From contig NC_053410.1 in NCBI RefSeq assembly GCF_016859285.1, forward strand, positions 21,841,558 through 21,905,557: a stretch of 64,000 bases of DNA, read 5' to 3'. The notes below the pieces were generated by a model that saw only the letters and a list, made by a program, of their open reading frames with translations, had not been told where the DNA came from and searched no databases. Every line of letters starts with the position of its first letter. The first letter of the stretch is position 1. The DNA is from Xiphias gladius (taxonomy: Eukaryota; Chordata; Actinopteri; Istiophoriformes; Xiphiidae). Of this stretch, positions 1 through 14,210 are shown piece by piece. The position numbers and the translations under genes are program-made.

Positions 1-1919
1 CCTCATCACTGTCTAGATTTCATTGTTGCAAGCTCTCTTTGAGCCCACTCAAGGGGTGGATGAGGTTCTTATTTTTAGAACATTAATTTATGTTATACAA
101 ATTAAGTATGCTTCACAAGTGACTCAGGCATCTTCCTATTGCTAATTCATTTCAAAGCTCCCCCTGTGTGTTGCTCCATTTGCAGGCGAGTACAGAGATT
201 TGAAGATAAAGTGTGTTCAAAGGGATAGAACAGACTTCAGAGGAAACGATAACATCACCTCAGTACCCCTGAAGTCCTCCATAAAGTGAACAACCTACCC
301 CTTGGGCTGGTTGCTAATCCATCAGCCTTGTGGCAGCTCAAACAGGTAAATAAACCAAACGGAAGGAGGAAGCAAAGCAAAAAGGAAATAAACAACCTCT
401 CAGCATCACTTTCTAGAAAATGGTTCCCCAAAAATACATTTTTATTTTGAACACTGGCATTTGTTTCACACTTATTGAAAATATGATTCTTGTGTATTTA
501 GCACTTGAACACTTGTGAAACGGTGTGTGTTTAATGCACAGGTGCAGTATGGTCAGAGGGTTTTACATTGGTGCGTCAAATACCTGGAATGTTTCCACAA
601 CCTAATCAAAATGCATTAAGAGAAAATCTTTTCCAAGAAGGACCCAGAGTGTTGTATGAAAGAAGAAATGACAAATTGAATCAGTCACTAAAATGACTTG
701 CATGTTTAGTATTATAAAAGCTCGCAATTATTGGAATTTAGTACGTTGAACCTGCCGCTTAATGAAACCTGCATGGGGCAGGGTGGTTACCCCTGTCTTA
801 TTAGACTGCACCACAGAGTGCAATTGCAACAGAGAAGATTCTCCCATCACCCCTCTGTGATTGGTGTACATTTACGGTATTTGTCTAAATTAAGTTCTGG
901 TGTCAGGTGTGGTGACTGGTATAAAATCTTCTCTCCCTGCTGGAAAGGAAGTACTAAAACTTCAGAGCGCAATGCAACCTGTCTCCTAAACGAGAGTTAG
1001 TGAGCAATCCATCTGCAGCAAGCTTCACTCACCAGAGGTGGACCTTTTGCCTCTTAGTCCCGTTGGTATCATTAAGTGTCACAGACCAGCCAGGTAGTGC
1101 TGGGTGCAGTTTACTGATGTTGCACTGCAGGATTTTGGGAGTACTGAAGGTCAAACAGTTTTCATACTTTAACCTGTCGGTACCCTTTGGAGCTGCTAAT
1201 GTGTAAAGTTGCAGATTTTAGCTTTATGATATTGCAAATGGGGCAGTTTTTAGTATTGTGTATCATTTTGAGCACGCCAATTTATTATTGAAACGAATAA
1301 ATAGCTCATTCACTCTGCAAATGAAAAGATTTCATCAGCACAGACATGTTTTCTTACTTAGTAGAATAAACTCAGGGGTTTCGCTGCTATAGCCTTACTT
1401 GGTCTGGTAGGACCAGGAGCTTATGGTGGCTAACTTAAGCTAATGTTAGCAAACTTTAGGTATTGCTGTATAACTGACATTACCGAATCAGTTTCCTCGC
1501 TTTACGACTCTTCTCTACTTGTGCTACTGTTATGGTACATTTTAACGTTTACCATTATCCCATAATTGCTACTATGTGACCACAGAGACCACTGTTCAGC
1601 AAAAGTTAGGCTCACATTTCTTTCAGCTAAAGATACCCAGAGAAGGTAGTATAATGTAGAAACAGTTCTTTTCTGTGAAGTTAAACTTTTATTGCTAAAT
1701 CTAATCAAGTTCTTTCTGTCTATAATTTAGTTCTCAACCCTTAATATATAAACCAAAAAAATATACCTTTGAAGTAAGATTATTTCAAATAATTACCAAT
1801 AGGAAATAGCAATTAGTTTGAAAAAATGAAGAAACAGTAATGCAAACTGCTGCACTACAAAAAAGACAAATTAAATGTGATTTTAGAAAATAGTTGAAAC
1901 AAGTTTGACCAAGAGAAAA

Positions 1920-2030
1920 AAAAATCAATCTAAACTCAAGGTCCATTTACAAGCTTTTTCGATAGCTTTCAACCACATCTCATGGGCTTCCTCAGAGGAA
2001 GAAGTGACTTAAGGTGTCAGGGAAATATAC
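1920..2030 (+). repeat. short dispersed repeat fragment
   Basis: AAACTCAAGGTCCATTTACA, then CTTTTTCGATAGCTTTCAAC, CATCTCATGGGCTTCCTCAG. A looser relative starting AACTCAAGGTCCACATACTA is at about 59,858-60,020. Confidence 0.5.
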
Positions 2031-2043
2031 ACAGCTCAATTGT

Positions 2044-2086
2044 CATCACCATTGTCAATCCTAATTGTGGATTGACAATGGTGATG
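2044..2086. repeat. perfect inverted repeat, 18-bp arms, 7-nt loop
   Basis: Arm CATCACCATTGTCAATCC (2044-2061) and its exact complement (2069-2086) around TAATTGT. Non-coding. Confidence 0.95.
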
Positions 2087-5000
2087 GCAACTGTCAAATT
2101 GTCATATTATTGTTCCAAGGCCAACAATTAACTTTCAAGCTCAAACTGAATAAAGCTGGCTTGCCTTAACGGAGGTTAAAATATATATTTACTGGTGGAT
2201 TAATTCATTTTTTAAGAAAATATAACTTGATGAAGAGATGACAAAATTTTGACATGAGGGAGAAGTTTCTCATGTAGCCCTGAATGAGGGTAATTTGCAA
2301 TGTACTTAATTTTTTCACCATGATAATTTACACGAACAATATGCTGAGTGTTCAGATGAATACCAATCAATTTAAAACTAATTATGTGAGGTATATGCAA
2401 GTGAAATGTCATAGTATATTCCACTGCCCATGTGATATGGTGAAGTAGCGATTCGATCTACACCCCATTAATGAAACCATTTCCATTTACTGTTCTAACC
2501 ACCCAGTGTTTGGTAGATTGCCGCTCCAACTTACTCTCCTGGACAATGGCTTGAATAATTTGCTCCAGACCCAATAGGGTGTCTTCGGCTCAGTCAGAAT
2601 ACATTATTTAGTTTGACCTACCCTGACAATCAGGAGGGGTCAGCATTATCATGCATATAAACATGTTGCTCATTTAGGCTCCTTTGCACATAGCTCAGTG
2701 ATTCCGAAATTGGGAGCATTTTGCAAACACATACACACACAGTTTTAATGAGTTTCCCACCTCAGCCAATAGCAGTATTGTATATGTGTGTGAGTGGTGG
2801 TCTTGAATGAAGGGGTGTAGCTGGTCGACTTGAGCGCAGCCTTGTTAAAAAGTCAATTAAAGAGAAACAAAGAAAGAAAAGGGGGAAAGAATTGTTTCTC
2901 CTCGCAGCTGTTTTCACTTGCAAGGCAGCGAGTAGCCTCAGCGAATGAGTGCAAGAATTATTTATAGGCAAAGCCCGGCTCTCTGAAGGGAAAGAAGTCG
3001 GAGTCCAAGAATATGACTTTCTTTTCTGTGGAATTTGACATCAAACCAGGTTGTCACATTTTACAATTTCATACTTGCTCGCCAATCTTCTCCAGTCCGC
3101 ACAAGGAAGTGTCTCAAGATTAGTAAACTTTGCAGGTTTTTAAACTGTGTGGCTTAGATAATCTAAGCAAACATACACTTTAGTTCCTGAAGCAGTGTGT
3201 ACCGCACTTTAAATTCAATTAACCAGTGGCAGCCACAGACACTTTCAGGGGCAGGGACTATAGCAGAAAGGGCAACTTGGACAGAACAAACAAACAGGCT
3301 ACGAGTCTGTCAAGTGTCGCCCTCAGTCAGTATATACAAGTGATGTGTGAGGGGGAAAAAAATTGTTTTTGCCCCATGTGTAATCTTGATAAAAACATAT
3401 ATTTCTTATGATGCAGCAGTAATTCTCAGTTATATGCCAATAAGTTGGACTCGAAAGCCATTTCTTTCTCCAAAAAAAAAAAAAAATCAATATTTGAAAT
3501 GTGCAGAAAACCCGTGTCCCGTGTGACCGAAACAAAAGTGAATTCCTCCCAACTCTGCTGCTGTTTCCTTCCGCCAGCTGTCCACTGCCTGTTCTTTCAT
3601 CTCCAGTCCTCACAGACTTCTGCACTGACATGTCGATAGAGCAGAAAAAGAAGCAGCAACAGTCAGACTCAGCTGTAATTGCTGGCCTGTGGATGTGTAC
3701 AGGGAGCCTTCTCATCTTTATGGGCATAGAGGGCACTGGCAAGACACTTCTGTTTATCACACAACTGCTCAGTTCCCTGTCCTCAATGAGAGCCTCTAAC
3801 TTATTCTGCTTTGATGTTTGATTAGATGGGACAGACCGAGGCTGCTGATCTTAATGCTGACCCAATTTTAATTTAGAAGTCAGTACACAACTGCCGGTCA
3901 AGATGCAGTTGAACTTTTAAGCCAAGTTTTTTTTCTTGGTCTGAAAGAAGGTAATCTAAGGACACCCACAATTTCTTTGAAAATCCCATGGAATGGAACC
4001 CAAACAGCTACGCACATTCACACCTTGTATCGGGCCCTGTATAACCACAGTCTGACCCGTTGGCCACAGACCAGCTGGAGTTGAGTGGGTTAAGGGCTAT
4101 TTTACTTTCCTCACCTAGGTTTACCATAGGTAAAACAGTAGAATTTATCCTGCTGGGATTGGGTTTACCAGTCACTAGCCAACCTCTGTATGCCACGTCC
4201 TTGTCATCCTTGCCCTTACCTATCACTTCAGGCTGAGTTACGGAAATGCTTTTCTGTCTTTTCTTCTTTAGCCTAGACAGGGTACATAAATGTGCTTTCT
4301 TTTTTAGCATTGTGGTTTAGCTTTGTTTTGCAGCAGGTGTGTAAGGCGTTCAGTGATTTTAAAGCTCAAAACATCTACAACAATAAAGCATTTAATACCT
4401 GTGACAACACACTTGGTGTGTACCTTTTCTCTTGATGGAGTTTGTTTGTTGTTGCAAACCTGTCTCTTAACAAGACTAAAAGTAAACTGCCATGCTAGGC
4501 CGCACTTAGGCACAGCAGCGCTTTGCTTTGCAAACATCAGCATGCTAGCATCACCATCTACACAAGGCTGAAAAACAGTGGTTTGAATATGTCTGTCACG
4601 TTGTACCTTTGGCCACACCCAACTGTGGTGTCAAAGTGTGCTGCTCATATGCTGCTTCATATAAGTGGTGTGATGAAAAGTTCAACCAATGGGAGTCAGC
4701 AAAAACAAGATTTTCAGCTGCTCTTTATTTGCTCTTTATTTTTTTTATTTTTTATTTTTTTAATGTTTTTATTTTTTGATCATGTGTGTATATATATTTT
4801 TTAATTATGATTTGGAGCCCTGCCTATATTTGAAAATCCGTTTAGAGAGACAGAAAACATGGGGAAAAAGAGGGGTACGACATGCAACAAAGGTGCATGC
4901 GGTCATGTGGTGTGTGCCTTAACCGTACCTTTTGCATTGTCTGAGTGAAGAACTGTAAACTAAAAACTTTTATGGCTTTTCCTCCATAACAGAAACCGGA

Positions 5001-6232
5001 TGACATGTTAATCCTGCTTTATGAGTTGAGCCCCTGGTGGTCATACTTTGGAAAACTCACTTGTGTAATCAGTTATATCATCTGTTTTCTCTCTCAGGTG
5101 TTTGCAAGTGCTTTATTTATAAAAAAAATCTGACAATAATGAGGCTGTGTGTGCTGCCCGATATGAGCTGTAGCCTGATTTTTTTTAACCTTATTATGCC
5201 CAAATTGCTTTTGCATATGTGTTAAGTATTCTATCATAGCCACCACAAAAAAAGGCTATTTTTTTAGATTCAATTTAAAATTTTGCCTACTTGAATGTCC
5301 CCTCCAAAAAGCACGTTAACTTAAAATACTTCAGACAATACACTTTTTCCGCTCTTTTTAATTAGGAGGAGGTTGTGAAGTGGATTTACTTCAAAATTTC
5401 AATATTAAAAAGGCTTTTTGGCATGAGGAAGCGATATTCAATCTATTAACACATAAAAGATAATTAATGCCCTATAATTACAAACTCAGATTTTGGCCCA
5501 CATTCGAATTAATTGAATAGATTAAGAATTAACCCTGACCTTCATCCGATATGACGTGAAAAGAAAGTTAATGAAGAGGGGTGACAAAAGGCCAAGAACA
5601 CATTTATAGATTTGTATCAGTGCTGAAGATGTTTTAACTGAAATACTCATAATGGCACAGAGAGCCACTTCAATGTGAAGAGTGTGGCACTGCCTCTCCT
5701 AGTGTAAGATGTTTACTCCCCACTGGGACCACTGAAGATGTATAAACCCATCCTCCTGTGAAGGGGTTTGGAATAGATGCTAGCTGAAATGGCATACGAA
5801 CCTCCGCTGTAGCAGGCTGGTTACTATGATCAAATCTTCTCCAGGGCTGTTACACTATTGATAAATCATAGAAACTCATCCACAATGTTTTCCACAGTGA
5901 AGAGCATCCCAGGGGGGGTCAGGGTTATGCAACACATTGCACATTCTGCCTGGAGACTGTCCTACCGAAAAAGACAACAACCCTATCGGTCGTCTGTGCA
6001 AGCAGCTTGTAAGAACCCCTAGTGGCCGTAGTAATTGCGACATAAGCAAAGAAGGAAGTCAGGTGATCTAGTATATAGAGTGACAAAGTCCGTGTCAGGA
6101 GGAGGAGATTGGGGGGGATGGATGGGTCAGCAAAACACAGGACTGCGAAACAGAAGACCGTTGTTCATTTCCCGGTTGAAGCCAATAGTCATCGTTTCTC
6201 CTTACATATGACAACTCCACAACCTTAACTGT

Positions 6233-6322
6233 TTGTTTACTATTGTTAACATGACAACGAAGGTCCAGTACACTTTGCATGTTTATTATTGTAACCATGA
6301 CAACAAAGGTCTGGTACACTTG
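6233..6322 (+). repeat. two-copy tandem duplication, about 46 bp
   Basis: The unit TTTACTATTGTTAACATGAC then AACGAAGGTCCAGTACACTT is repeated as TTTATTATTGTAACCATGAC then AACAAAGGTCTGGTACACTT, with about six changes. Confidence 0.75.
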
Positions 6323-7779
6323 CCGCCGCAAGGGCGCTATATTAGGAGACGCTCCTCTGGTTCGTATCAGAGAGGAGGGACAAACAACCTATACGGTTGT
6401 TCAGGTTGGAGGACTTGTCTTCCTGAGTTTTACTCAAATATTAGTCCACGAGGCAATAAAAACAAACAACAACAAAAAAAAAACTACTTGTCCTCTTTTA
6501 AGTCAAATGGTAGAGGTGTAAAAAAATATAAATTAGCCAATATATTTTCATGTTTTTCACAATCTGCATATCAATTCACAGTTGTTTCCTTAGCTTAGGA
6601 TCCTGCTTTCGTCTTTTGACAGCCAAAGTGCATTTGAAGGTGGTATCCTTCAGGTTTCAGTCCTGGTTGATTTGGCAGTGCCTGTGGTTACCATGGTAAC
6701 AACGAGTACGATTTAATATTACACTCTAATACACACTCTGAGCATCTACTTTGTATACAAATTTCATTTCCAATGTAATTGCAACTGCTATACAAATGAT
6801 AGAAAATTCACAAAATGAAATATTACAGGAAAGCATCTGGTCCATCTGTTTACAGTGCAGCCAAATTGCAACCATAATCTAAGTTAAGTTGGTTACGTCG
6901 TTGCTGGTTGTTACCTGCAGCTCTTCATCTAACGGCTCACCGTGACTGCTCCCTCTGATTCTATTAGTCCCTTGCAAAATTTAAAAAATCTTCTTCAGAC
7001 GAGGAAGTGGCAAAAACGACTATTTTTTTGATGAATGATCACAATCAACGGTAACAGTGACACATACATTGTTCCGCCAGTTGAACACTTTTAATATGAG
7101 GCAGCGGCAGTGAGAAGTCTCCTGTATGCATTAGCTCTAACTTAATACAGCTCTGACATGTGTGAAGAGAGCACAAAGCACACAGCGAGGCTGATATCAA
7201 AATTAAGCTGGGGTACATGCACGCATTGCTTCCTGTGGATCCTTAGTATTAAAGTGGGCAATGTGAATCTAGCGTGGGAGTGGCAGACTGCCACTACCAA
7301 AAAAAAAAAAAAGTACATAGAGTTAATTACTAAAGGTAAATACACTGAATGGATATCATAGAAAAATTACTGGCCATAAAGAATATCAAAAATGGGGTTT
7401 GTTTTCATAAAAATCTTTAGAATAACAATTTAAATTAATCCAAATATTATTCATCTACACCTTTCTTTTAATCTCTGAGGTCAGGAACACATTTTTTTTT
7501 TTTGGTAAAGGCATGAATATGAAATTTCATTGCCAAGAGGAATATCTCGAAGCTTTTGACACAGTCGGCCATTTTATGCTGCTGTCATTTGGACATATGC
7601 CTGTAAAATACCGAAATATCTAACCGCAAGAAGTCAAGCATGTGCCGTTGATGGGTCTCTTTTATTCTTAATGTTCACTGTATATGTGTGGTATGCCAAC
7701 AACGCAGCGTTACTGGTATGTGGGAAAGATATCAGTGAGACTCAGGTCACTCATTAGTGTCAAGTGGTTCGCTGATAAC

Positions 7780-8060
7780 GGCGCAAGAAGAGGACCCAAG
7801 TGCAGACACACGGGCAGACTGATGCAAAGAAGTTGCTCTCTTACATGAAAACAGGCTCACGTGCCGACGCAGGGCAAAAGCTGAAGTTCAGGCACACAGG
7901 CAAAACTCAGGAGATCCAGACTCAGGTTAGCCAGACACCTGGAAAACCTCAGGAACAAGCACAGGAAAGGGGGGAGGCTGAATACACAAGGAAGGCAAGG
8001 GTAACTGAACAGGTGAAACTTCACAGGGCGGGGCAGGCAATCAAAGAAGGAAAGAAAGTA
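7780..8060 (+). repeat. dispersed teleost repeat end
   Basis: AAGAGGACCCAAGTGCAGAC followed by A/C/G-rich sequence such as CTCAGGTTAGCCAGACAC and AACCTCAGGAACAAGCACAG. This resembles the end of a common fish DNA transposon. The long open frame across it is accidental. Confidence 0.45.
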
Positions 8061-9482
8061 AAACGACATTTTCAAAATAAAACAGGAAGCACAGAAAATA
8101 TTGACAACAAAGCAAGATATAACTACAGAATAATAGGATATTTAAGAGAGTTTCCCATAGATAATAAGCTTCCAGTACATTTCGGTGAAACTGAGCCAAC
8201 CCTTTTTGGAACTAAGAGAAAGTTGTCAAGATCAAACAGGTTAAAAATGCTGTGTAAAAGAACTGTAACTGTATCTTAGACATCTGTCAGATATTTAGCA
8301 ATAATATTGCACCAATCACTTCTAATGTGAATCTGTTGTTGCTAGAAAACCGAAGAGAACCAGAATACTCATCATTGATACAGTTTCATTCTGACCATGC
8401 CTGTTTTGCTTGGTTTAGGGGGTTTGACAGGTAAACAAACTGCATGTGAAACAAAATGCTATTATTTAGTATTAACTGAACGCATCTCCTCAAACAACCG
8501 CTGCCTCTACAGGTCAGGGTAGAACAACACATACTGCGTCGTATTACAATAAATAGGCATGTTTCTGAATATTTGTGTTCAAAGGAAGCACTGGTCCATA
8601 CTCAACATGGCAACACAACACCAGACATACATGTAAGAGGGACTTTTAGAGGTAATGTGACAGGTTATTAACAGGAGCTGTTAATCTGTTTTTGTTGTAC
8701 TTTTGTGTATTGATGTGGAGATTTATTTTTTAGTGTAGTTTGAACTGATGCACTTCGGGTTTTAAAATTCTGTTTATCCAATTTTATCTAATATCTTGAG
8801 ACCGTGTTTGTAATGAGTGTTTCCTTAACATGGTCTTTCTTGGGTTGGTGTGTTTTGTGGGTTCATAAATCAAATCTAATTAAATCAGTCCTGTTTGTAC
8901 CATTTGATAGCTACAATGCATTTAATGTAATCTAATTTTATTTTTCATCTACCTGCTTCTATTATCCTACATCTCTTTGTTCTTGAGGGGAATATTAATT
9001 GAATTTCCACGAGGATTTTCTCTACGTTGCGAGGCTCTTTATAGCGCCGATGCCGGACCGTTGAACAGCCCCACACCCTCCCCATTACACCTGTCCTCAT
9101 CATCTTGATATTTCACACAGGCTGGACGGCTATTAGCCGAAAAGTGGGTCCTGAAGTTCGTGTTCTACCACTCCAGACCACAATCTAACACCTCCTCTGT
9201 GTAGTGGTGATGGGCTGGTAAATATATCACATCTGTCCGCTCCCAAACCACCTTTATGTGTGTGGGGGTTTATATATAGATGAGAGTGTGCGTGCATGTC
9301 TGTGTCCGTGAGGCATCTTGATTTGTGGTGTATGTACAGTATGACAGCCCCAGCAACACCTGGCCTCCCCAGCAGGAAGCGATGTATCTAATAATGAGAG
9401 TGTCAGGGACACACAAGGTGCATCCAGCAGAGAGAGGTGTATAAAGACAACCACAGACTCCCTCCTCAAGCCCCTACCTAAC

Positions 9483-9500
9483 CACACACACACACACACA
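9483..9500 (+). repeat. (CA)9 microsatellite
   Basis: Nine CA units. Confidence 0.9.
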
Positions 9501-10838
9501 TCTTGTCTCCCCTTTCCCCCCTGTAAACCACACGAAGGGAAGAGAGATAATCACATTTTCTGTCAAACTGAAAAGGTGATGGCAGCTCGGAAAAAAACCC
9601 CGAAAAACAGAAAAGAAAAACAAACAAAAAATGCTAGGGCGATGCAAATATGCCTGCTTGTTTCTTTTTCCTGCAAGCATCAGCTGTCATCGCAGCCCAG
9701 GTTTCACTTGAGCAATATCTCTGTCATCCGTGGAAGCCACTCATGAATCAAACCCTGGTCATTTGATTGACAGTTCATTACCCTCCCCTTAACACAGACA
9801 ACAACCTTGGAAAATAGAGGTAAAACTGGAGGAATCAAGGTGAGTTCTGTGTTCCAGCTGGGATGAGACAAGGAGGGACAAGGCCGCAGAGGTGGAAACT
9901 ATCTGAACGTTTTCACTTCTCAGGTAATTGTGCCGACTTTTATGTTCTGTAACTTTAATGTTCATAAGGTAAGAAATAAGAATGATGAGTAGCCTCCCAT
10001 GAAAGATATATATTTTTGTTAATTAGACCATGAAAGGGATCACTGCGAACTTTTTAGCTTCTAACAGCCAATCAGTTGTTCAAGGGTAAATTTTGAAGGA
10101 GGATTTTTTTTTTTTTTTAAATCACTTATACTGACTTGAGTAATTACTTCGACTGTTCCTAAAACTTGAGGAGGTGGTCTCCGACTTTGGACCCCGCTGT
10201 ATATGAAGTAGCAGTTCTTTGTCTTCCTCCAAACATTTCAGTGCTTTAGATATTACGTCAAGGCCGAGCTATTTTGCTCCAAGCGGGGTCAACCTGACCT
10301 CTGTTTTGATGAACCTTCATCAGATATTAGGAGATGTTCTGCCACTACAGGATTCTCAGGGATGTGGCAGACTGTTCGAGGCTGATGGTATGTATAGTGT
10401 ATATTTTGGGAGTTCTCATTTATTCGATGAAAACTTGAGCAAAGGTATTTTTTGGAATGGCTGTGACAAAGTTGCATGAGAAAAATGCCACATGCATTCA
10501 GGGGCGGAAGCTAATACAAATACAAATGCCATCCGCACACATGCAAATACACACCCTACATCTTTCATCCCTTCTGTACAACAGTATCAGAGGAGTCTGA
10601 GAACTCCCTGTTCCCTTGAGAGGGCAAACAGCCACCCTATTACCCACCTTATCTCAGAGTTCCCACCACCGACGGAAAGGAAGGTCTTTCATACAGTTCT
10701 TATCACTCGACTAGAAGGGAGAGAAGGAGGTGGGAGGAGGATAAGGGGGGAGGTAGAAGGTGTGAGCCCCTGCCGTGCAAGGCCACAGCCCCGCTTTCCC
10801 ATGCCCATGTCTAATCATCAGTCCCGCCAGGGTGCAGC

Positions 10839-10841
<3 letters not shown>

Positions 10842-10893
<52 letters not shown>
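10842..10893 (+). repeat. (GA)n microsatellite
   Basis: About 43 bp of pure AG dinucleotide followed by AAAGAGAGA. Confidence 0.95.
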
Positions 10894-11272
10894 TCTTAGC
10901 TCACTCAGGATGAGACATTCACAGAAAGGAAGAGAGAGACGAAACAGGGGAAATGTCAAAAACTAGAAACAACTTGACAACCCTCACATCTCCCCTCTGC
11001 AACTTTAGCACAAAATGGGCACCACATGATGTTAGCTATAGAAAGGCAGAGCCAGAGCTCCACATTTCCATTTCGATCAGCAGCTCTTATGTGCCACGAA
11101 ATTCAAATTTAAATTCAAATTCAAAGGTGCTTTTTTTGGCATGAAAGTTCCAAAAACAATGTTACCAAAGCCTTAAAATACAATTCAGCCAAAATTGAAC
11201 AGTAAGATCAAGATACATGTATATATGAATTATATATTTACAGTATATTATAAGCATGTGTCTCTGTTCGTA

Positions 11273-11280
11273 TATGTGTG

Positions 11281-11313
<33 letters not shown>

Positions 11314-11328
11314 CGGTGTATGTGTGTC
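11273..11328 (+). repeat. (TG)n microsatellite, interrupted
   Basis: TG repeats with one TTTG and one CGGTG interruption. Confidence 0.95.
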
Positions 11329-13849
11329 TAGGTCACTCACTGTCCCTCAGGTATTTGTTTCACGATTGGCTCATGCTAATGTAAGCGTATTCTAATGCTG
11401 CTAATTTAGCAGCACTAGAAGGAATACTGTTTGTGTGTGTGTATGTGCATACAGCGCGTGTCAGCATGTAAGAGGACTTGAAATGGGCTTTGAATAAAGG
11501 GGGGCTGGGAGGGTCCAGGATCCTGTATTAAAGTTAAGTAAACCCCAAGAAAGAGATGATGTTGAATTTGAGTGTTCCAGGTATATTTCACTAAAGAAAA
11601 TAAAATAATTTCTGTCGTAATGACAGTAATGATATGACATGATTTTGGCCTGTTGTCCCCCAGGCACATGACAGTACATCTGTGTCTCCATAGGTATGGA
11701 TCACCATTTAAATGAGAACATACATTACTCGTCTGATTTAATTTTATGTATGGCAGGTAGTTTGCATAAAAATGTAAGCTCCTCTGAAATATGCATTTGA
11801 ATAGAGCAAATGTCCTCATTCTTAATAAAATTATTCCACTGTTTAATATCTCCTCCAATATCCCTCCAAAAATAAAGACCTGCCCAAGGTTCTCAGACTC
11901 TTTGGCGCCACAAAGACCCCACGTTTGTATGGCATTTACATTGTGCCATTGTGCATTGTGCTACTGCAAATCTGTGTCGGATACAATATGCACCACTGAA
12001 GCATAATTGTATAGAAGGGTCCTCTGTCATAATGTAGTTTTAATACCTTTAATATTTCAGTTTGTTTTATGCTTATTATTATACACATTTGTGTTTAATC
12101 AAATCATTACAAACCATCTGACACATAGTATATGTGGTGCATGTAAAGTGTAGAAATATTGGTTGGTTTCTGGGCTCCTGGGCAAAATGCATTGGGGAAA
12201 AATGAGCGTGTAGGGTGGATCAATAAGGGCCCACAGCTCATTTTTGGCCCGGGGTCTCCTAACAAGTTAATCTGGCCCTGTTTGAAATCACATTTCGAAA
12301 AATTTGTTTTGTTACCGGATACATTTTTACACCGATCCTTTATGTTACAAAAAAATGAATGTCAAATTTCATACAGCTTTTCTTCGCAGTGTTCATTTCA
12401 TTTCATTTATTTACAAGGACGTGACCTTTCTGTTACATTGCAGCTGGTTGTTATCTTTATATTTTGGTCTCCCCTCTCCTGAATGATCCTAGGGACCGCC
12501 CAAGAACACAGACACAGTTTGAGCACTGATTTCAAAGGAAAAGACCCGCAACACTCTGTGCAAGGGCCCAGAGAAACGACCCAAAGAGGCAGGGTTGAAC
12601 GGGGTGCAAACACTAATTATTTCATTAAACAGCATTTGATCTTTAATTGCCATATTAATGCACCATTAGTCCTGATCAAACCAAACAGAGCTATTCAACA
12701 GCAGCACGCCACATTAAAGCGATGGTGATGCATGGCGATTCCGGGAGTGTCAGTCAACTCAAACAATAGCGTGCCTTCACTCTCTGTCAGCTCCATGCCA
12801 AGCTCTGTAATGTCTGCTTTACTCTCTGCAGAGCTTATTACAATCCCTCTAATAATAGGAGAGAAGCTGCACGCATGCTGAAAGAGGGATTGTCATCATT
12901 CATTTACCCAACAAAACAAAAACTTACACGGTGGAACAACCGAAGCATTACGCAAATTTCTGTTAACACAAATCAATCTTCTCACTGCATTAAGGAAGCT
13001 AGTTCTTCACTTCGTGTCTTTGTACTGCATTTAATACCTCAAGTCATTTATATTTCATGTCATATTTTAGGGTCATAGCTAATGTCTTTATCCACGGTGA
13101 CTTACAACGAGCAAGCAGGTAGGATTTTACTGTCTTATACCTCATTCACACACGCAGTCTGAGAGTATTATTGCCTCTAGGCTCATCTTTAAGAGAGGCA
13201 ATTCACACCAAGCCTCATACACCGACGTTTCACTGGACATGATGTTAATGATTCAGATTCATGATGGAGGACACTATGATGGCACTGACAGGAAGTAATG
13301 TTGTGAAATTGACTTCTATCGCACTTTCAACTCTTGATCTCTCATCTCAGAAAACAACAAGAAAATTACGTAACTGGCCCTGTTTACAGCGTGTCAAATG
13401 TCTCTTATACTGGCTTTACAAGATAAACACTTCATGAAAAAAGGCTTTGACTCCACAGTGTAAATGGCGAGCTGTATATGATAAATAACAAGTATTAACA
13501 TGAAGCTGATCCATTGTGGGTGTTGTCAGATTTAACACCAGTTAATAGTTTTTGTCAGCTATAAAAGAGGTTTGACAATCACCAGTTTGGTATGTGAGTT
13601 TCCAAAGCAGAATGAGACAAGGAGAGGTCCAAAGAGACAAAACAGTCAGTGTCCAAATGACAGGTCCGTAAAATAGTTTTAATATGACAAGATAAAGTCA
13701 TCAAAATTATGACAGATGACACAACCTGTACTGACAAAGAGACAAAGATCCATATCACAAATTCACAAACACATGTGTGACAATACGTCCAGGGTGCAAA
13801 AAATGCTTGTAATTTCCCTGCAACCTCGTTCAGTTCACTTTTGTAGCAG

Positions 13850-14210
13850 TTTTGGCTATTGTGATTTTTTTTACTTCTGAGTGATTGTATCTTTATTCCT
13901 ATAGTCGGACATTTCGGGAACAATGATTATTTACTTTCTTGCCAAGAATTAAATGAGAAGCTTAATACCACTCTCATGTCTGTAGGCTAATTACAAAGCT
14001 AGAGCTGCAGCTAACACGATATCTTGTTTGTTAATCTGTACAAAAAATGTAAAATGAACTAGGCCTCTTCTTTCCCCCTTCTTCCTGGTTTTGCGCTAAG
14101 CTGACTAGCTGCTAGCTTTATATAGTGTACACTCGTAAGTGTAGTATCAATCTTTTTGTCTAGCTCTCTACAAGAAAGCATAGCGGTTAAATTATCCCTT
14201 TAAAGCTACT
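13850..14210 (+). repeat. percomorph-type dispersed repeat
   Basis: Contains TTTCTTGCCAAGAATTAAAT, ATACCACTCTCATGTCTGTA, ACACGATATCTTGTTTGTTA and TGCGCTAAGCTGACTAGCTG. The same blocks occur at 54,880-55,460. Confidence 0.65.

Noticed and set aside
7800-8279. 159-codon open frame
   Set aside because: Lies on repeat-like A/G-rich sequence with biased composition and no domain.
10711-10966. Frames with long Ser-Leu or Glu-Arg dipeptide runs
   Set aside because: They translate the GA microsatellite.
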